Shown in pieces: positions 24,540 through 37,130 of a DNA stretch of 64,000 nucleotides. The notes under the pieces are model-generated. The model searched no databases, was not told the DNA's origin, and worked only from the letters and a program-made list of their open reading frames with translations. Numbering within the stretch: the first letter of the stretch is position 1; every line of letters begins with the position of its first letter. Origin of the DNA: Cyanoderma ruficeps (taxonomy: Eukaryota; Chordata; Aves; Passeriformes; Timaliidae); the NCBI GenBank assembly GCA_008694505.1, contig VZDJ01007755.1, forward strand, positions 16,534,599 through 16,598,598, written 5' to 3'. A program made the position numbers and the translations under genes.

Positions 24540-25500
24540 GAGAGCCCTGCGGAACGCCGGGGCCTGGCCGGGCCGGCAGGAATTTGGGATGGTGCCCTCC
24601 AGCAGGGCTGAGCCTCACAGCTCTGCCTCGTCGCTCTGTGCCCGCGGCGAGGCCATCGGACTTGCCCTCGCTCCGCAGCCCCAAGGCTGCCGAGCGCCCT
24701 CTGGGAGACCCGCACCCTCTCCCGTCTCCAGTGCTAGTCTTCTGCCAAGACTTTTTGCTTTGTGAGAGATCAAAGGAGAATAAACATCTCCATCTTCTCT
24801 CCGAACATATCCAGCCAATATGCATGGTATTTTTATTGTGAAAGGGAGCGATTTGTAAGAAGAAATGAAAATCTCCAGCGTGTCAGCTCATAGGAGCTAA
24901 TGATGTTTACACAGACATACCACACTGATGGAATAGTCCCAACATCCCCTTCTGGGGGGAGGGGGGGGAGGNAGGTGTGGGGGGGGGGGGGGGGGGAGGG
25001 GGGGAAAAAAAAGGAAAAAAGAGAAAGAGAGAGACAGCGGCGAGAGGAGTGACCCAGGCTCCCCTCCCCCGGCTCTTTCCTGCGCAGCAACCTGTACTTG
25101 ACCCTCCCGAGCCTGGCTCTGCTCAGCCTCCATCCCGCCCCGCCGGAGCCGCAGCGCTGATACCAGGCAGCTGATGCGCCGCCTCATCCAAAACACACAC
25201 TTGGGGGAGGCGCACGCCCACGCCAGGCTTCGGGGGGGCTCCGGGGCCTCGGAGGGACGCGGGGGGCCGGCACCCACCTTCCTCCCTCCTTCCGTCCCTC
25301 TCTCTCTCCCGCCGGGCCGGGATGTGCCGGGCCGCCGCCGCTGTTTGCCAAGCACTACAAGTGGCGGGGGAACTGGGTCCACTTCAGGGTGGAAATATTT
25401 CAAATGCTTCCTGGGACGGAGATGGGGGAGAGGCCACCCGGCCAAAATTTGCGGGAGGAGAGACCGCCTGCCCCCGCCCGGCCTCCTCAGCCCCTCCCAG
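24540..25500. promoter_or_regulatory. CpG island, candidate promoter
   Basis: CpG density is high in two arms, about 24,545-24,725 and 25,035-25,480, far above the CpG-poor surroundings. GC-box-like strings are frequent, for example CCCGCCCCGCC near 25,134-25,144. The arms are separated by a long G tract and an A/G-rich tract. In birds an island like this usually marks a promoter of a protein-coding gene or a long non-coding RNA. I could not identify a first coding exon or decide the direction of transcription; the open frames inside (such as plus 25,174-25,560) are GC-rich chance frames with no recognisable domain. Confidence 0.75.
24954..25036 (+). repeat. Long G-run and purine tract inside the CpG island
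   Basis: Interrupted G runs, the longest about 17 bases, run from 24,954 to about 25,014 and include one undetermined base at 24,972. They pass into an A- and GA-rich tract to about 25,035. At least four G runs lie within a short span, so the plus strand could form G-quadruplex structures. Length here is uncertain because such tracts sequence poorly. Confidence 0.9.
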
Positions 25501-26101
25501 CCAGTCCATCCGCACCCTTTTGAAGTCCAAATTCACGCTTGTCTGGGTGGAGTGCCTTGAGCACCCTGGGAACCGGGAGCCCTGCGTGCCACTGGTCCCT
25601 TTGCTTTCCTATCCCATCCTCTCATCCCTCTGTGCACCCATGGGTGCATTAAACCACCTTTGCTGGGGGCACGTCCCAGTGGGTGCCAACTTCCTTGAGC
25701 AAGAAACATGGGAACAGATCCCTAGAAGACCTTATGCAGTCATAAAAGGCAAAGGAAACAGAGGGTGAAAGGTTTCAGAGTTTAAAAAAAAAAGGACTTT
25801 ATGAGTCAAATTTTCACATTGTCAGAGTCTTTCAGCCTTGCTTGTTCTAAGTTGTTGCAGTGTTGTCTGATCCCTGCTATCCATATTTCTGCTGCAGCTC
25901 AAGGGAGAAGCCAGAGTCCAGCAGCAGCCATTCTCTACCTGCCCCAACTGTGTGTTTTCCTCTGTCTTTGTGCTGGGGAAGAACTATTAAAATGCATTTC
26001 TCTGAGTCATAAATTCCACTGTTAAGTATTTCTTCTAAATGCCTGTGATGTACACAGTTTCCTTGGGTTTTGCCACAGATTTCAGAGAAAATCCTCAGAG
26101 A
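25501..26101. other. Non-coding flank of CpG island
   Basis: CpG density falls away to the right of the island. No exon with supported splice sites was seen. A run of 11 A residues lies near 25,783-25,793. The stretch ends at a TTTC repeat that abuts the assembly gap. Confidence 0.5.
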
Positions 26102-26125
26102 AAAGCCTTTCTTTCTTTCTTTCTT
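26102..26125. repeat. TTTC microsatellite edge at assembly gap
   Basis: About four to five CTTT units run straight into the block of undetermined bases. The gap was probably caused by this repeat; its true length is unknown. Confidence 0.85.
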
Positions 26126-26445
26126 NNNNNNNNNNNNNNNNNNNNNNNNNNNNNNNNNNNNNNNNNNNNNNNNNNNNNNNNNNNNNNNNNNNNNNNNNNN
26201 NNNNNNNNNNNNNNNNNNNNNNNNNNNNNNNNNNNNNNNNNNNNNNNNNNNNNNNNNNNNNNNNNNNNNNNNNNNNNNNNNNNNNNNNNNNNNNNNNNNN
26301 NNNNNNNNNNNNNNNNNNNNNNNNNNNNNNNNNNNNNNNNNNNNNNNNNNNNNNNNNNNNNNNNNNNNNNNNNNNNNNNNNNNNNNNNNNNNNNNNNNNN
26401 NNNNNNNNNNNNNNNNNNNNNNNNNNNNNNNNNNNNNNNNNNNNN
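26126..26445. other. Assembly gap (320 N)
   Basis: All bases are N. Open frames that appear to cross it are artefacts of translating unknown bases. Confidence 1.
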
Positions 26446-28345
26446 TGTATTGGTCTTGCAAATGCATTTTTCATGTGAGATAGCTGCATTTCCACACTGA
26501 GAGCTGAGAAAGTTGCCAATCTCCTGAGCTTTGGAGCCAGGCATTATTTAATTTTTTTCTCTTTCTCAGCTTCTATAGAAAACACAGATTTTAAATCCAG
26601 CCTCTATCTTGAATTACTATTGTCTTGGTGCATCCCTTAGGACAAGAGAAATTTGCCGGAACAAATGGCCACAGAGGATCTTGCCATAGTGTACCCAGTC
26701 AGCCCTTTGGCATGGCCAGGTGCAGGCAGCTGTGAAAATAACTATTGAAGGAAACAAGTATTGCCCAATTCACCTGGGTCTCAGGATATGGCTGAATGGT
26801 TTTATTTTCTCTGAAGTCAAGAAACTGTCCTCAGCATTCAAGCCTGCATTATGTTTTAAAAACAATGTTGCTGATGACTGCTACACACATAGGGCACCTC
26901 AGTTCTGAAACACCAGAGTCATGGTGTGCTGAGTTTCAGCTGTGTAGGGGATGCACCCACAGCACCTTTCGTAGGGTGTCCAGTACTTTCTGATTTACCT
27001 GAGCCAGTGCCTCTTCCATTTGCTCAGGAAAAGCCTCTAGACTCTGGCTTGGGACAAAGGAGCAAGCTCATCTGGCACTGCAAAATAAAAATAATGGCAC
27101 TATTATTTTTCTCCTTAGGAAATGTCAGCAAATGTGTGCCAAATGCCCAGTTCTCTGATTGTAACCATTATACTCATGAATGCCCTCGCAGAAATAATGT
27201 GGTTACTGGTCCAGTTGTCTCTCTGCGATTTAGTGCCCCATAGCTGGGCTTTGCACTTCTCCACAGTTCTCCTTATCCATAAGCTTTCCAGTTTTTCAGA
27301 TTTTCTAAGTGAATACACTCCAGAGTAAAAAAAAGTCAAGTAGTCCTATTTTAAAGGCAATCCCTCAGTAAAACACACTCAAAATGAGACAGATTGAAGT
27401 GTTTTGATTTAAATCAGATCCCAAGGTTCCTGATTCTCCCTTCCTTAGACACATCGTAGGGCATCTGTCCATGTGCAGTGTCCCAGTGTTGTTCACCTCA
27501 CTGGTGAATAGCCTTGATTTTGTACTCCACTTGAAAGCAGGTAAAATCACTATAGTTTTTCTCGTGTAAGGAGATATCATCCTGAATGAGGTTTAAGGAA
27601 ACAAACAGGTAAAAGGCTGCTTATTAGAGAAAAATACTCATGTATCAAGTTTCTCTCCCATTTAAAACCTTGTTCTCAGCACGTAACCTGATGCTGGATG
27701 CTGCTTGGGTTGTTGGAATGGCTGCATGCAAGGCTGAGGAATACCTTCTTTCTACCCTTCTTCTTCCCTAGTTTTTTCCCATTTTTACCTTTGTCTTCTA
27801 TTTATTTCACTGCAGGTTCAGAAGCTCAGTTGTAACTTATGTTGTTGACATTACATGTTTGCCAAGTTTGGGTATTACAGCACTCATGCAGCTCCAGTTT
27901 CATTCAGTTTTCCCTGTATTCTTTATCTCTTTTATCTTTGGCCCTGTTAATGTGATTGCCCTGTGACAACACTTGCTGGAAGACGTACAGGAGGGCTGGA
28001 GCAACCCGTGTTTCCCAGAATGAACGCCGCCTTCCCAAAAACACCGGTACCATACCCCAGCAGGAGAGAGCAGGACAGCCCATGCTGCTCTCCTGCCCCC
28101 TTCCCACACAGTTATCCAGCTCAGCTCTGCTGCTGGCAGGGAGATGTGTGTCTTCCTTGGGGAACTCAGCTGGCCCTGTTAAGGATACCCCAAAGCAGCC
28201 CAAAACACACAGACTTTTGCAAATGGGCAGGTTTGCCTTCTATTTATTTTTCCTTTTATCCTGCTAGCGAGGGATCGTCAGCATGCAGACAGTATCTAAC
28301 ACTCCCAGATAAACTGCATCTGTACAGGCTCATTCAGACACAGGC

Positions 28346-28353
28346 TATAAATA
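28346..28353 (+). promoter_or_regulatory. TATA-box candidate
   Basis: TATAAATA sits in a GC-richer setting (CTATAAATACCCGCCGCC), which is the usual context of a real core promoter, unlike the many AT-rich TATA-like strings elsewhere. A start site would be expected near 28,375. It lies about 3 kb to the right of the CpG island. No transcript or coding exon just downstream could be recognised, so it may be chance. Confidence 0.3.
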
Positions 28354-29039
28354 CCCGCCGCCTGTGCACAGGCTGCCGCCACGCTCCCTGGGTGCCTCTT
28401 CCAGGGCAGCCTTTCCAAAAGGTTTTTGGAAAGATCCTCGTGCAGTGCCCAGACCGTGCTGGGACAAGACCTGAGAGCTGTGGTTAGCAGAGTGTGAATG
28501 TTGCTACGGCAGAGGCACCGAGCACTTGCCTTCTCCATTTGTACCTATGTGGTGTCAGGGCTGTGATTTAGGTAGATTCCCTGTCAGCCAGAATATAAAT
28601 TACAGCCAGCACTCCAGTGCAGGACTCTGGGAGCCATTCAGGGCATTTCCCTTTCCAGAGATTTGTTTCCTCCAGGGCAACGCTCTAAAGTAATGCCTTC
28701 CTCCTTCCCACTGCCCTCAGCTTCATGTTAAAGACACTGTTAACCTGGTGCTGCCCTTCTCTTAATCCTGACATAGAAAAATGGACCAGGACGTGAAGGA
28801 AGAGTTAAATAATTAATTTAGAGGTATCTCATTTTCCAAATCTTGCCTAATCCAGCTTTCCAGTTTAGCATTCATTTTCCCCACCCTTTCGTATATACCA
28901 ATTTCAGCCCTTTATCTCTCCCACTTCTAAATATTTTACTGGGGTTTTGTTTTATACAGCTGAGAGGAATGCTGTTCTGATAAAATAGGGCTATAATCTC
29001 CTCAGGCTGCATTTCCTTAGTTCCCACTCTTCATCTGTA

Positions 29040-29860
29040 GCTTTTAAACAAAAAATCTTTACTAGATGAAAATAAAGACGGTGAATTTCAGTGGTACATT
29101 TAATAATTCATAAATCAAATGAAGTTCAAACAGGTTCAAAGTTTAAAAGTTTAAAAGTTTTGCTGAAGCTTTAAAGTTTAAACTGTCAGAGACTTTGACA
29201 AAAAACTTTTCCTGTCTGGAATATTTAAGATTGTTAAACCATATTACATGGATGGCTATTGCTACATTTTTTTTTCCAACCATAAGTTGTCTTCTAAAAG
29301 AATATTAATTTTATGTTGTCTTTAAGCAACTAATACATATGCAGTATAAAGAAGGATATTATTAGTGTAAAGAAGATCACAGCTATATAACCTGCATATT
29401 ACACACATTTTTTTTCAGGCCAACTTACTTTGGCCAGCAAGAAATCACTTGATTTATTAATGCTGCTACATGCTAGAGGGGTAGGAAAGGTCTCCTTTTA
29501 ATGGCTTGGCCATTATAAAAGAAGAATTCAGGCGAGCACACATAACTACAATGTCTGAAAAGCATTAAGTTTTGTGCATGGTGTCCTTACAAACTTCAGG
29601 AAACTCCTTCTGTTCTTGCTTATACCAATATCAAAGTCTAAATGACACTGAAACCAGAATGCCACTGAAACCAGTGAACTTTTATGTGGTCTTATTTATA
29701 TCGACTTAATTTCATTAATGTATTCAAGGATCCTTTTGCTCACATTTTTATCGTTTCCAAATAATTTACAGTATTTTCAGAAATATATTAATTTTATTCA
29801 TTGATTCATTACATTTCTGAATACAGTTGCAGCTCTAAGTGGCATTCTGTGAAAGAAATA
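29040..29860. promoter_or_regulatory. AT-rich block, possible regulatory element
   Basis: Composition is strongly AT-rich with many TTAAT, TAATTT and TTTAAA strings and short direct repeats around 29,137-29,185. No transposon hallmark or coding frame was seen. It may be a conserved regulatory block or simply AT-rich neutral DNA. Confidence 0.18.
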
Positions 29861-32800
29861 TAAATAGCGCACTAGGCAGATGCTCCTACCTAAAAAGAGG
29901 AACCATTTTCCCTTGGGGAAAAACTGGCATGGCATCAGAGGAACCTCATCAGCGTATAGTGGCTGTGGCCCAGGCTCAGCTCAGATACAAGTGCCACCAG
30001 TAAGGCTAGAATTTGACATCTTTCCATCAGTAAAAACAACACACACTCTATCTGTCATTATTAGCCTCTATAAAATTAATTTAATTTCTATGAATGAACC
30101 CATGAAGTAAGCTGTTTGTTATGGCAAAAGCAGAAACATTAATAGTTTTAAACTATTTTAACTGATAAAAGTCTGATAGATGGGGCAAATGGAAACAGGC
30201 GTCATAAGTTCCTTAGTTTCTCAGGGAAATCAGGATTGAAGAGGACAAAGTAAGGAGAAAGTTAGTCCACAGTTCCTGATGTAGCATAAGGTGATAAAAA
30301 GAAATGTATGTCTCAGAGCACTTCTAAACAAGTTATTTTTGACTCTAGAGCAGACCAGCTTCATTGCTGAAAGTTCAGCAGAGAGCAGAGTCATGTTCTT
30401 CCATCAGTCAGGAATCTTTACTCCTTCTAGTAAGTGCAGATTTCTTCCAGCAAGCAGCAGGGAATGTTCTGCACATGTCACAAGACTTGTCTCCAGCCTC
30501 TCCAACTGCCTCGCCCTGGCTGAAGTTAACAGTGAATAAAGGACAGTTTCCCAGCATCCTAGTCCAGTGGATTTCCATGCCCCCCAAGGGCTCACTGGGA
30601 TAACATGTGAACTGTGGTGTGAATGAACTCCAATATGGGCTTACAAAGTCTTCTTTTGCCTGCCAGGAGATCATTTACAAAAAGTCACTAAAGGAGAGAT
30701 ACAAAACTCACCAAATGGAGTTGTTTAAAAACATGCATTCATGGAATAGCGTTCAATCGATGCAATTAGGAAACCTTGGCAAGCAGCCAGACCTGGGTGC
30801 CCACAAGTACATGTAATGAGTGGTAGTAGACAGCACCCAGAATGCAGAATTAAGGGTTAAAACTGAACATATCATGGGGGATGTACTTCCAAAGTGCAGC
30901 CCAGAAATCCCTCCATGCTGGCCTGGAAGATGCCTGGGGGAAAGCACTTACATAAGGTGGATCCAAAACTTAATCCACAACCTCCCTGCCACCCAGGGAG
31001 TTTAGATATCTGCCTTAGGGTCAGTGATAAGGTGCTGCTACCCCCACAGGGACCTGTTGAAGCTGGGTGCCTGCAGCACTTTAGTTATGGGTCTCTAGCA
31101 ACTGAATACATGTTTTCCATCTCACAATTTCGGGCTTAAAAGCTTGAGATCTCTTTGTTTGTTTTGGAGATGCCACTTCAGCGTAACGACATGACTTGGC
31201 AATGTCTTGCCCATAATGATTTTGATCTGGTTTCAATGGTAGTTTAGCATCATCAACTTGGAACTGACTTACTTTGCTCTGCTGAATGCCAACGACTTGC
31301 TGAATGACTCTTTTATAACTTGTTGCCTGGGAAGAGGCAGTGGTCATCTTATGACAAGGATATAAATGGTTCACAATTCATTATTTCCCTTAGCTAAAGA
31401 GTCAACATAAATAGGTTCTATGGAGCTTTTTTATTTCAGGGACTACTAAATGGTATGGCCACTACCCCAGATGCTCCATGCTGATTTTTTCAAAATGGAA
31501 AGCCTCCACAAGCCCTGCAGTGAAGGGAAACCCAGCCGCTGCACAAACAATGCTACAAGATATCTTCTGCCTTATTTCCAGGCCACAGCTCTTTGGGGAC
31601 TTCTCTACATTCTTCTGGTGACTTGCCTCTTTAGTATCCTCCCTGCTCTAGGGAGAAGAAGGGCTCATTACTGCACAAAAATGGGTAGGGCCCTGTCAGA
31701 AGGGACATTTTCACCAAGGATCACTGAGCTTTCTTCCCTTGGTGCAAGGGGGAACCCTTATATTCCTTTTTCAGAATATAGCTTATTTGATTCCTATGTT
31801 TAAAAATTTAAGGCACCTTGTGTCCAAGGTAGAACCAGGAAAGAATCCACTTAAGTCCTGTGACAGTGACAGAAAGCACAGAAAGCGTGAAAATAGCTAT
31901 AATTGTGAAGAAATTCTGCCAACATGGTTTACAATTGTTACCAGCTTGTGCAGGATTCTCTAATCAGGATGCAGATCCAGTAAGGTCAGGGTTAACAGCT
32001 TAGGGATGAGTAAATGCTGCCCCCAGGAACTGTTACACAAATGACTTTTGTTCAGCATGTTGAACGAGGAGACTAATCTGCCCAATCTTGGAAGAACAAA
32101 AAAGGGAAGTAGCTTCCCATGTGCTATCCAGGATCCTGGTACCGGGCCACAGAAAAGAGAAAGCAAGCACCTGTTTGCTGGCCCTCAGGAACACTCAGTT
32201 TCCTCTGGGAGGTGTTTTTCAAGAAGCCTGGAAGCTCTTTCATCAGGTACTCTCTGCTTTTAACGTGGGTAGCAACCATGTAACGAAGTGTGATGCTGCA
32301 GGAGGACAGGACCCTCCTGCTGGCTACTGGTCCCTGCCTATTTGCAAGGCCCAGATCTGACAGATTTCACCAGGTCCTTTGCCTTCATGCTGCAGTGGTT
32401 TTGCAATTCTCCCCAGTCCCTGATGCAGCAGGAGACCTGGGAGCCAAAGTGGTCCTTGAGTGAGTGTTTTTGAGGAATTCTCCTCAAAGCTACTCTACTC
32501 ACAGTTGCCGCCGCTGGAGTGAGTCTGGGAATGTTCCCTGCGCCCAGGTAAGGAGCAGGGGGAGCTCAGCTGCGCTTGCTGCTGGAAAACTTCACAGTGC
32601 CCAACTCCCAGCTGGCTCCTGGCATTTAAAAGAGTTGAGGGATGGAAGAGTTCAGAACTGAAGAGGCAGCTTTGGATGTCTCATCAATGTGTCCTGTTGC
32701 TGTGATGTCCCAGTTGATATTGGCAATTAACTGAGAAGTCTATGTGATGTGAGCTTTGGAGTGTTGCAGTCTTTTCTGCATTGCATGTTGAGACAGAGCT

Positions 32801-34549
32801 GTGCCTTCTGACTACTTTTAATGAAGAAAATGTCTGAGGTCTTGTTTTGCAAATGCTTAGCCTGTTTTAATATAGGAGACCTATGGGTTTTGAGGACAAA
32901 AAGATAAGTTTCCTGCAAAGAGTTTTGATTTTACTGGCCTTCTCAAAGGAAATTTAAAAAGGAAATGAAAGGAAATAATGGAAATAAATTCTGCATTTTG
33001 TAATTACTATACTTAGGTGACAAAACCAAACAAAAACAAAATGCCCAATACATTAAGAAAAATCCATCAAATCTGAGACAAAGAAGAATGCAGCGAGAGA
33101 GTTTTTGGGATCTGGCCCTCAACCACAATAAAGCATGGGATGCCTTATTATACCAGGTTATACTATAGTATTTTAGCAAGGAAATTTTCTGTAATGATAT
33201 TAGGTTAGGGTTTGGGTTTTTTGCTATATTACTGCTGCAGGGGAACCCTAGTCATCCCCAAAAACCCCCACGTCATGAGACATAGGAAGAAAATGAATTA
33301 AGCAGAAAAAAGAGCCAGAGAATTTTTGTGTGTATTTTACTCAACTGAGCCATCAGAATCAATAAGGAGGTGTCAATGAGCAGGGCAGTGTCTGAGCTAT
33401 TCTACCAGAAATACCCTGACCTGTCACCAAAAGGGCTGATGCACAGGGAACAGCATAGAATTTCTCTAAGCCCTCCCCAGACCTGTAGAATTAACTCATC
33501 CCATCATTGCATCCTGTGGAAAACAAGTACCACCATTTCATTCTGAGTTTCTACAGGAGAAAAAGGATCTGTTTGTCTGCTGCTGGACTTTACCCTGGGT
33601 GTATTTGATGAGGGATTTGTGCTGCCATCTGCCTGGGAGGTTTCACTGCTGGGGAAGGGTGGGCAGGCCTCACCAGCTTCAGGGAGAGCATCAGGACTGC
33701 GGTATGCTGCCCTTCTGCCTGGCCCCAGCCTTGGTCCCACACAGGCTCAGGAGGTGCTCATCCAGCTTTCTGCCAAGCTGCTTTATGGAGCTGGACCAAC
33801 CCAGTACTATTAACTTGATTTTTTTTTCCAACCTGTGAGAAGACAAGGTGGCCAAGGTCTGTCTTAGGTCACTTTAGGTTGCTCTGGATTTGTATCTTTA
33901 ATTCTAGGAATGTGATTGTCGTTTCCATGTAACTTTTTTCACACCAGTCACTTTTCTGCAAACTAACATTATCTCTCTCAACGCTTGTCTGTGTTCCCAC
34001 TGGATGCAAACAGATTTCCAAAGACAATACTCCTGAAGATTGCTGGTTTAACCTTACTGCGGTGCTGCCAATTACAATGACCTTTTGTCCCACATGCTGA
34101 AAATAACCTCGTGAAAGCAATGGATTCCCTGCGGAGTCATGCTCTCTACAGCATTATCAGGATCTTTCTTGCAAAGATCACCAGCAACCCCACACATCCG
34201 GCTACATGAGCTTGCTAAAGCCAGTGACACAAAACCAGGGGCAAGCCCTAGAGCTTTGTGTCCCCAAGGTCTGTCTCCTATTTTCTTCAGGAGAGTTTTG
34301 CCAGATATTTTGGCCAGGGTGTTTGGTTTTGGAAGAGGAAACATTATTTGTCTCATGATACAGACATCAAATACAAACATGGGAGCTGCAGTTCCTGGCA
34401 TGAAAGCTTTTTGTAGCAATTTACTATCCAACATCCTTATAATTAATGAGGGCTGTAACTTCTATTTTTAGTACAGCTAAAATTTGCTATAAGTTACTAG
34501 AGACAGACATGTTGTGTAATATGTGACTAATGTGCCGTCTCACCAAGAA

Positions 34550-34880
34550 TTTGTATTAGATTGCTGAAAATTGCAGGGAAATTATTTCCAGAGTATTCCA
34601 ACTGCTCTGAATCCTCTCTGAATGTACAGCACAAAGCAATCTACAGCTTAGCTGGCTTGCCTGGCTAATTATGTCAAAGCCTTCAGAAAACTAAATTACT
34701 ATAATGTAAATTCAGTCTGCACCTTGCAAGAAAGATGCGGCCAAATGTATTTCAGGTGTAACAAAATTAAAGTCATTGAAATTAATTGGGGCAAGAGGTG
34801 TAAAGTGGAAGAAGATTACCAAAGGAAGAATTGATGAAGTAAGACATTTGCTGGGGTAATTAACTTGGCTATTAAAGCCT
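34550..34880. promoter_or_regulatory. Candidate conserved regulatory block
   Basis: The stretch holds several homeodomain-type cores, including GCTAATTATG near 34,664, ATTAATTGGGG near 34,783 and GGTAATTAACTTGG near 34,855. It has no repeat signature. Texture suggests a conserved enhancer, but no comparison could be made. Confidence 0.27.
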
Positions 34881-36879
34881 GTCTGCGGCACCAGAGCCAG
34901 AGGCACCCTGAGCCTGCCAGGCTCAGAAGTGGAGGAAGCTAACATGAGAGGGAGGCAGCTGAAACCCACGTGGGTCCTGGGAGAAAGTCACTGTCTCAGC
35001 ATGCATTTGGCTTGTTCAGAGTAGTCTCATCTCTGTCCCTTCAGAGGTGCCTGAGTATCTTGCATGATTTGCTTCTTGTCTGCTTTTGCTTAATTGCACC
35101 ATCACACACTATTCAGCATCAAGTCCCTGTCTTGGAAAATGGAGAGACAGAATCTATGTATGTACACTCTGTGTATCTGACCCACCATTTCAGTACCAGC
35201 TTCCCAGATACATGCCAAAAAAACTCAACAAAAACCTCCCTCCCACACCCCCACAACCTCTACCCCAGGTAACAACCCCGAGTAACACTCTTCTTTTATA
35301 AGAAGTGGCGTAAAACATTTTTTCTCTCTTCTCTTGAGTTGGGGAACATTCTTCCCTACATAATGATGTTGTTTTCTTGTCTGGCAATGTTGTACACACT
35401 GTCACAGCTATTTGCTATGCAATTCAATTCATAAAAGTCAGCAACCTGTTGAAGTGATTAGCTGTATTTGCTTAAGAGACGCCCAGTTCTGGAATTGCAG
35501 GGAGAGTGCATTACAGGTCGGAGTCACAATATTGACCAGGATCTGGGGGGAAGCTTGTACAATCACATTAGCCATTCTTATTTATGACTCCTAAGCTAGT
35601 TAACCTTAATACAGCTGCTCTTAAGAGATACGTTGGGAAGTAACTCTGTATAAACTACATACTGTATAAAGTTTATGTGCAATCAAATTGAAGATGGAAA
35701 GATGGGGGAGTAGATCCTTGAGAAGCAGATTACTTCAGCTGCTAGGCAAAAGCACTGGCCTTGGCAGGAGCATCAAGTGTCCCAGCCCAGACATTGACAT
35801 GTTCTTGAGAGAGTGCTCCAGCAAGGAGTATAAGGTCACCAGCACTGGCTTGATGCCTCGCTGTCCAGAGGAGTTTTGTCTGTGCCTGGGGAATTTTTGT
35901 CTGCATCTTCTAGGCACTTCCCAGCAAAGTGGTACAATGTGAGGCACATTTGGTACAGGTCTAAGAGGCAAAACATGCAGGGAATCTGTGATTTTACCTT
36001 CACCAGAAAGTAAAACAAAGGTAAAAAGAGCAAGTATTCATTATGGAAGAAAAAAGAAATCCCCATGATGGAGCACAGCCTTCAGAACACAAACTGGACA
36101 ATAGAAATGGCAGTGGGATTTTTCAAAGCATGAAAGTAACTTAGCAACACATATTTATTTCCTGTTTTAGAAAAGGTGTCATGAAGGCATGAATTCCTAG
36201 GACATGAATCATATATAAAAAACATGTATTGTTTAGCTTTGAAACTGCATGTGGAATACCAATGAGTTCATTCTGCATATGTTCTCCTCCATTCATAAAG
36301 GCCTGGCATGCCAATCACCTAGTAGGTGTGCATCCAAACAGAGGATGAAAAGAGGATGGAAAGTCCCTGAGAAAGAGCATTTTATATATTTCCTGTCACA
36401 TTTCTGTTGGTGGTATAACAGGTAGCAGCTATAGATGCATCTTACAGAAAAGTAATTCCTGTCCAAGAGATTATATTAGTACGTGAGAAAACTTAAGTTA
36501 GAAATTTCCTCTGTGTTCATAGTTTGGTAAGCAGTCACATAATAGCCTACTTCCAGGAGTTCAAAACTGAAAGATGCTTATTACAATGTTGTTTCTGTTT
36601 GGGAAAGTGTAAATCTCAATGATTCAGGAATTATGTTTCAGAGAAATCAAAAGAAAATCAAATTTTACTAAGACAATTGCCAGGGTTTTTTTCTTTACAT
36701 GAAAATCTTTCTGTTTTCATGATGGCTTTCAATTTTCAAAACCAACAGATTTTTTCAGAAAAAATCAAGTCTGAATGGGCGTAGTTTTATGGGTTGCATT
36801 GGTGACATTTATTGTGCAGCTATAAGCGTTGGATCTTTAATGGTCTTGAGCAAGCTAAACTCTATAACTGTGTCCATAA

Positions 36880-37130
36880 GTGTACAAATATTGTTCCACC
36901 CGTGTTGAAAGATATTTATTGACACTTAGCAATTTATATGAGGACATCGACCTTTAAAACAGGTCTCTTTTTGAAAATTTTATTGCCGTGTTACATTGCT
37001 TGACTAAAAATAATTAACTATATTGTTTAATGACACTGCAGCTTAATGGGTAAATTATGAAGGATGGAAGCACAGCTACAATAAGACTGGGCTCTGGAAT
37101 TTTAGCCATTGATAACAAGTGAGTATGATA
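36880..37130. promoter_or_regulatory. Candidate conserved regulatory block
   Basis: This stretch contains AAATAATTAAC near 37,010, GTTTAATGACA near 37,025 and GCTTAATGGG near 37,041, in repeat-free moderately AT-rich DNA. It resembles non-coding elements conserved among amniotes. The call rests on composition alone. Confidence 0.22.

Noticed and set aside
24897..25445. 182-codon minus frame in the CpG island
   Set aside because: GC-rich, CpG-driven frame with low-complexity Pro/Arg/Gly sequence passing through the G-run; no domain or splice structure.
25174..25768. Overlapping 128- and 148-codon plus frames in the CpG island
   Set aside because: Two different frames are open over the same GC-rich DNA with no recognisable protein; expected by chance when stop codons are depleted.
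25877..26544. Frames of 137-196 codons across 26.1-26.4 kb
   Set aside because: More than half of each is undetermined bases of the assembly gap.
32505..32547. Possible 43-bp exon with strong GTAAGG donor
   Set aside because: Good donor but weak polypyrimidine tract and no partner exons; could be a non-coding exon, but evidence is too thin.
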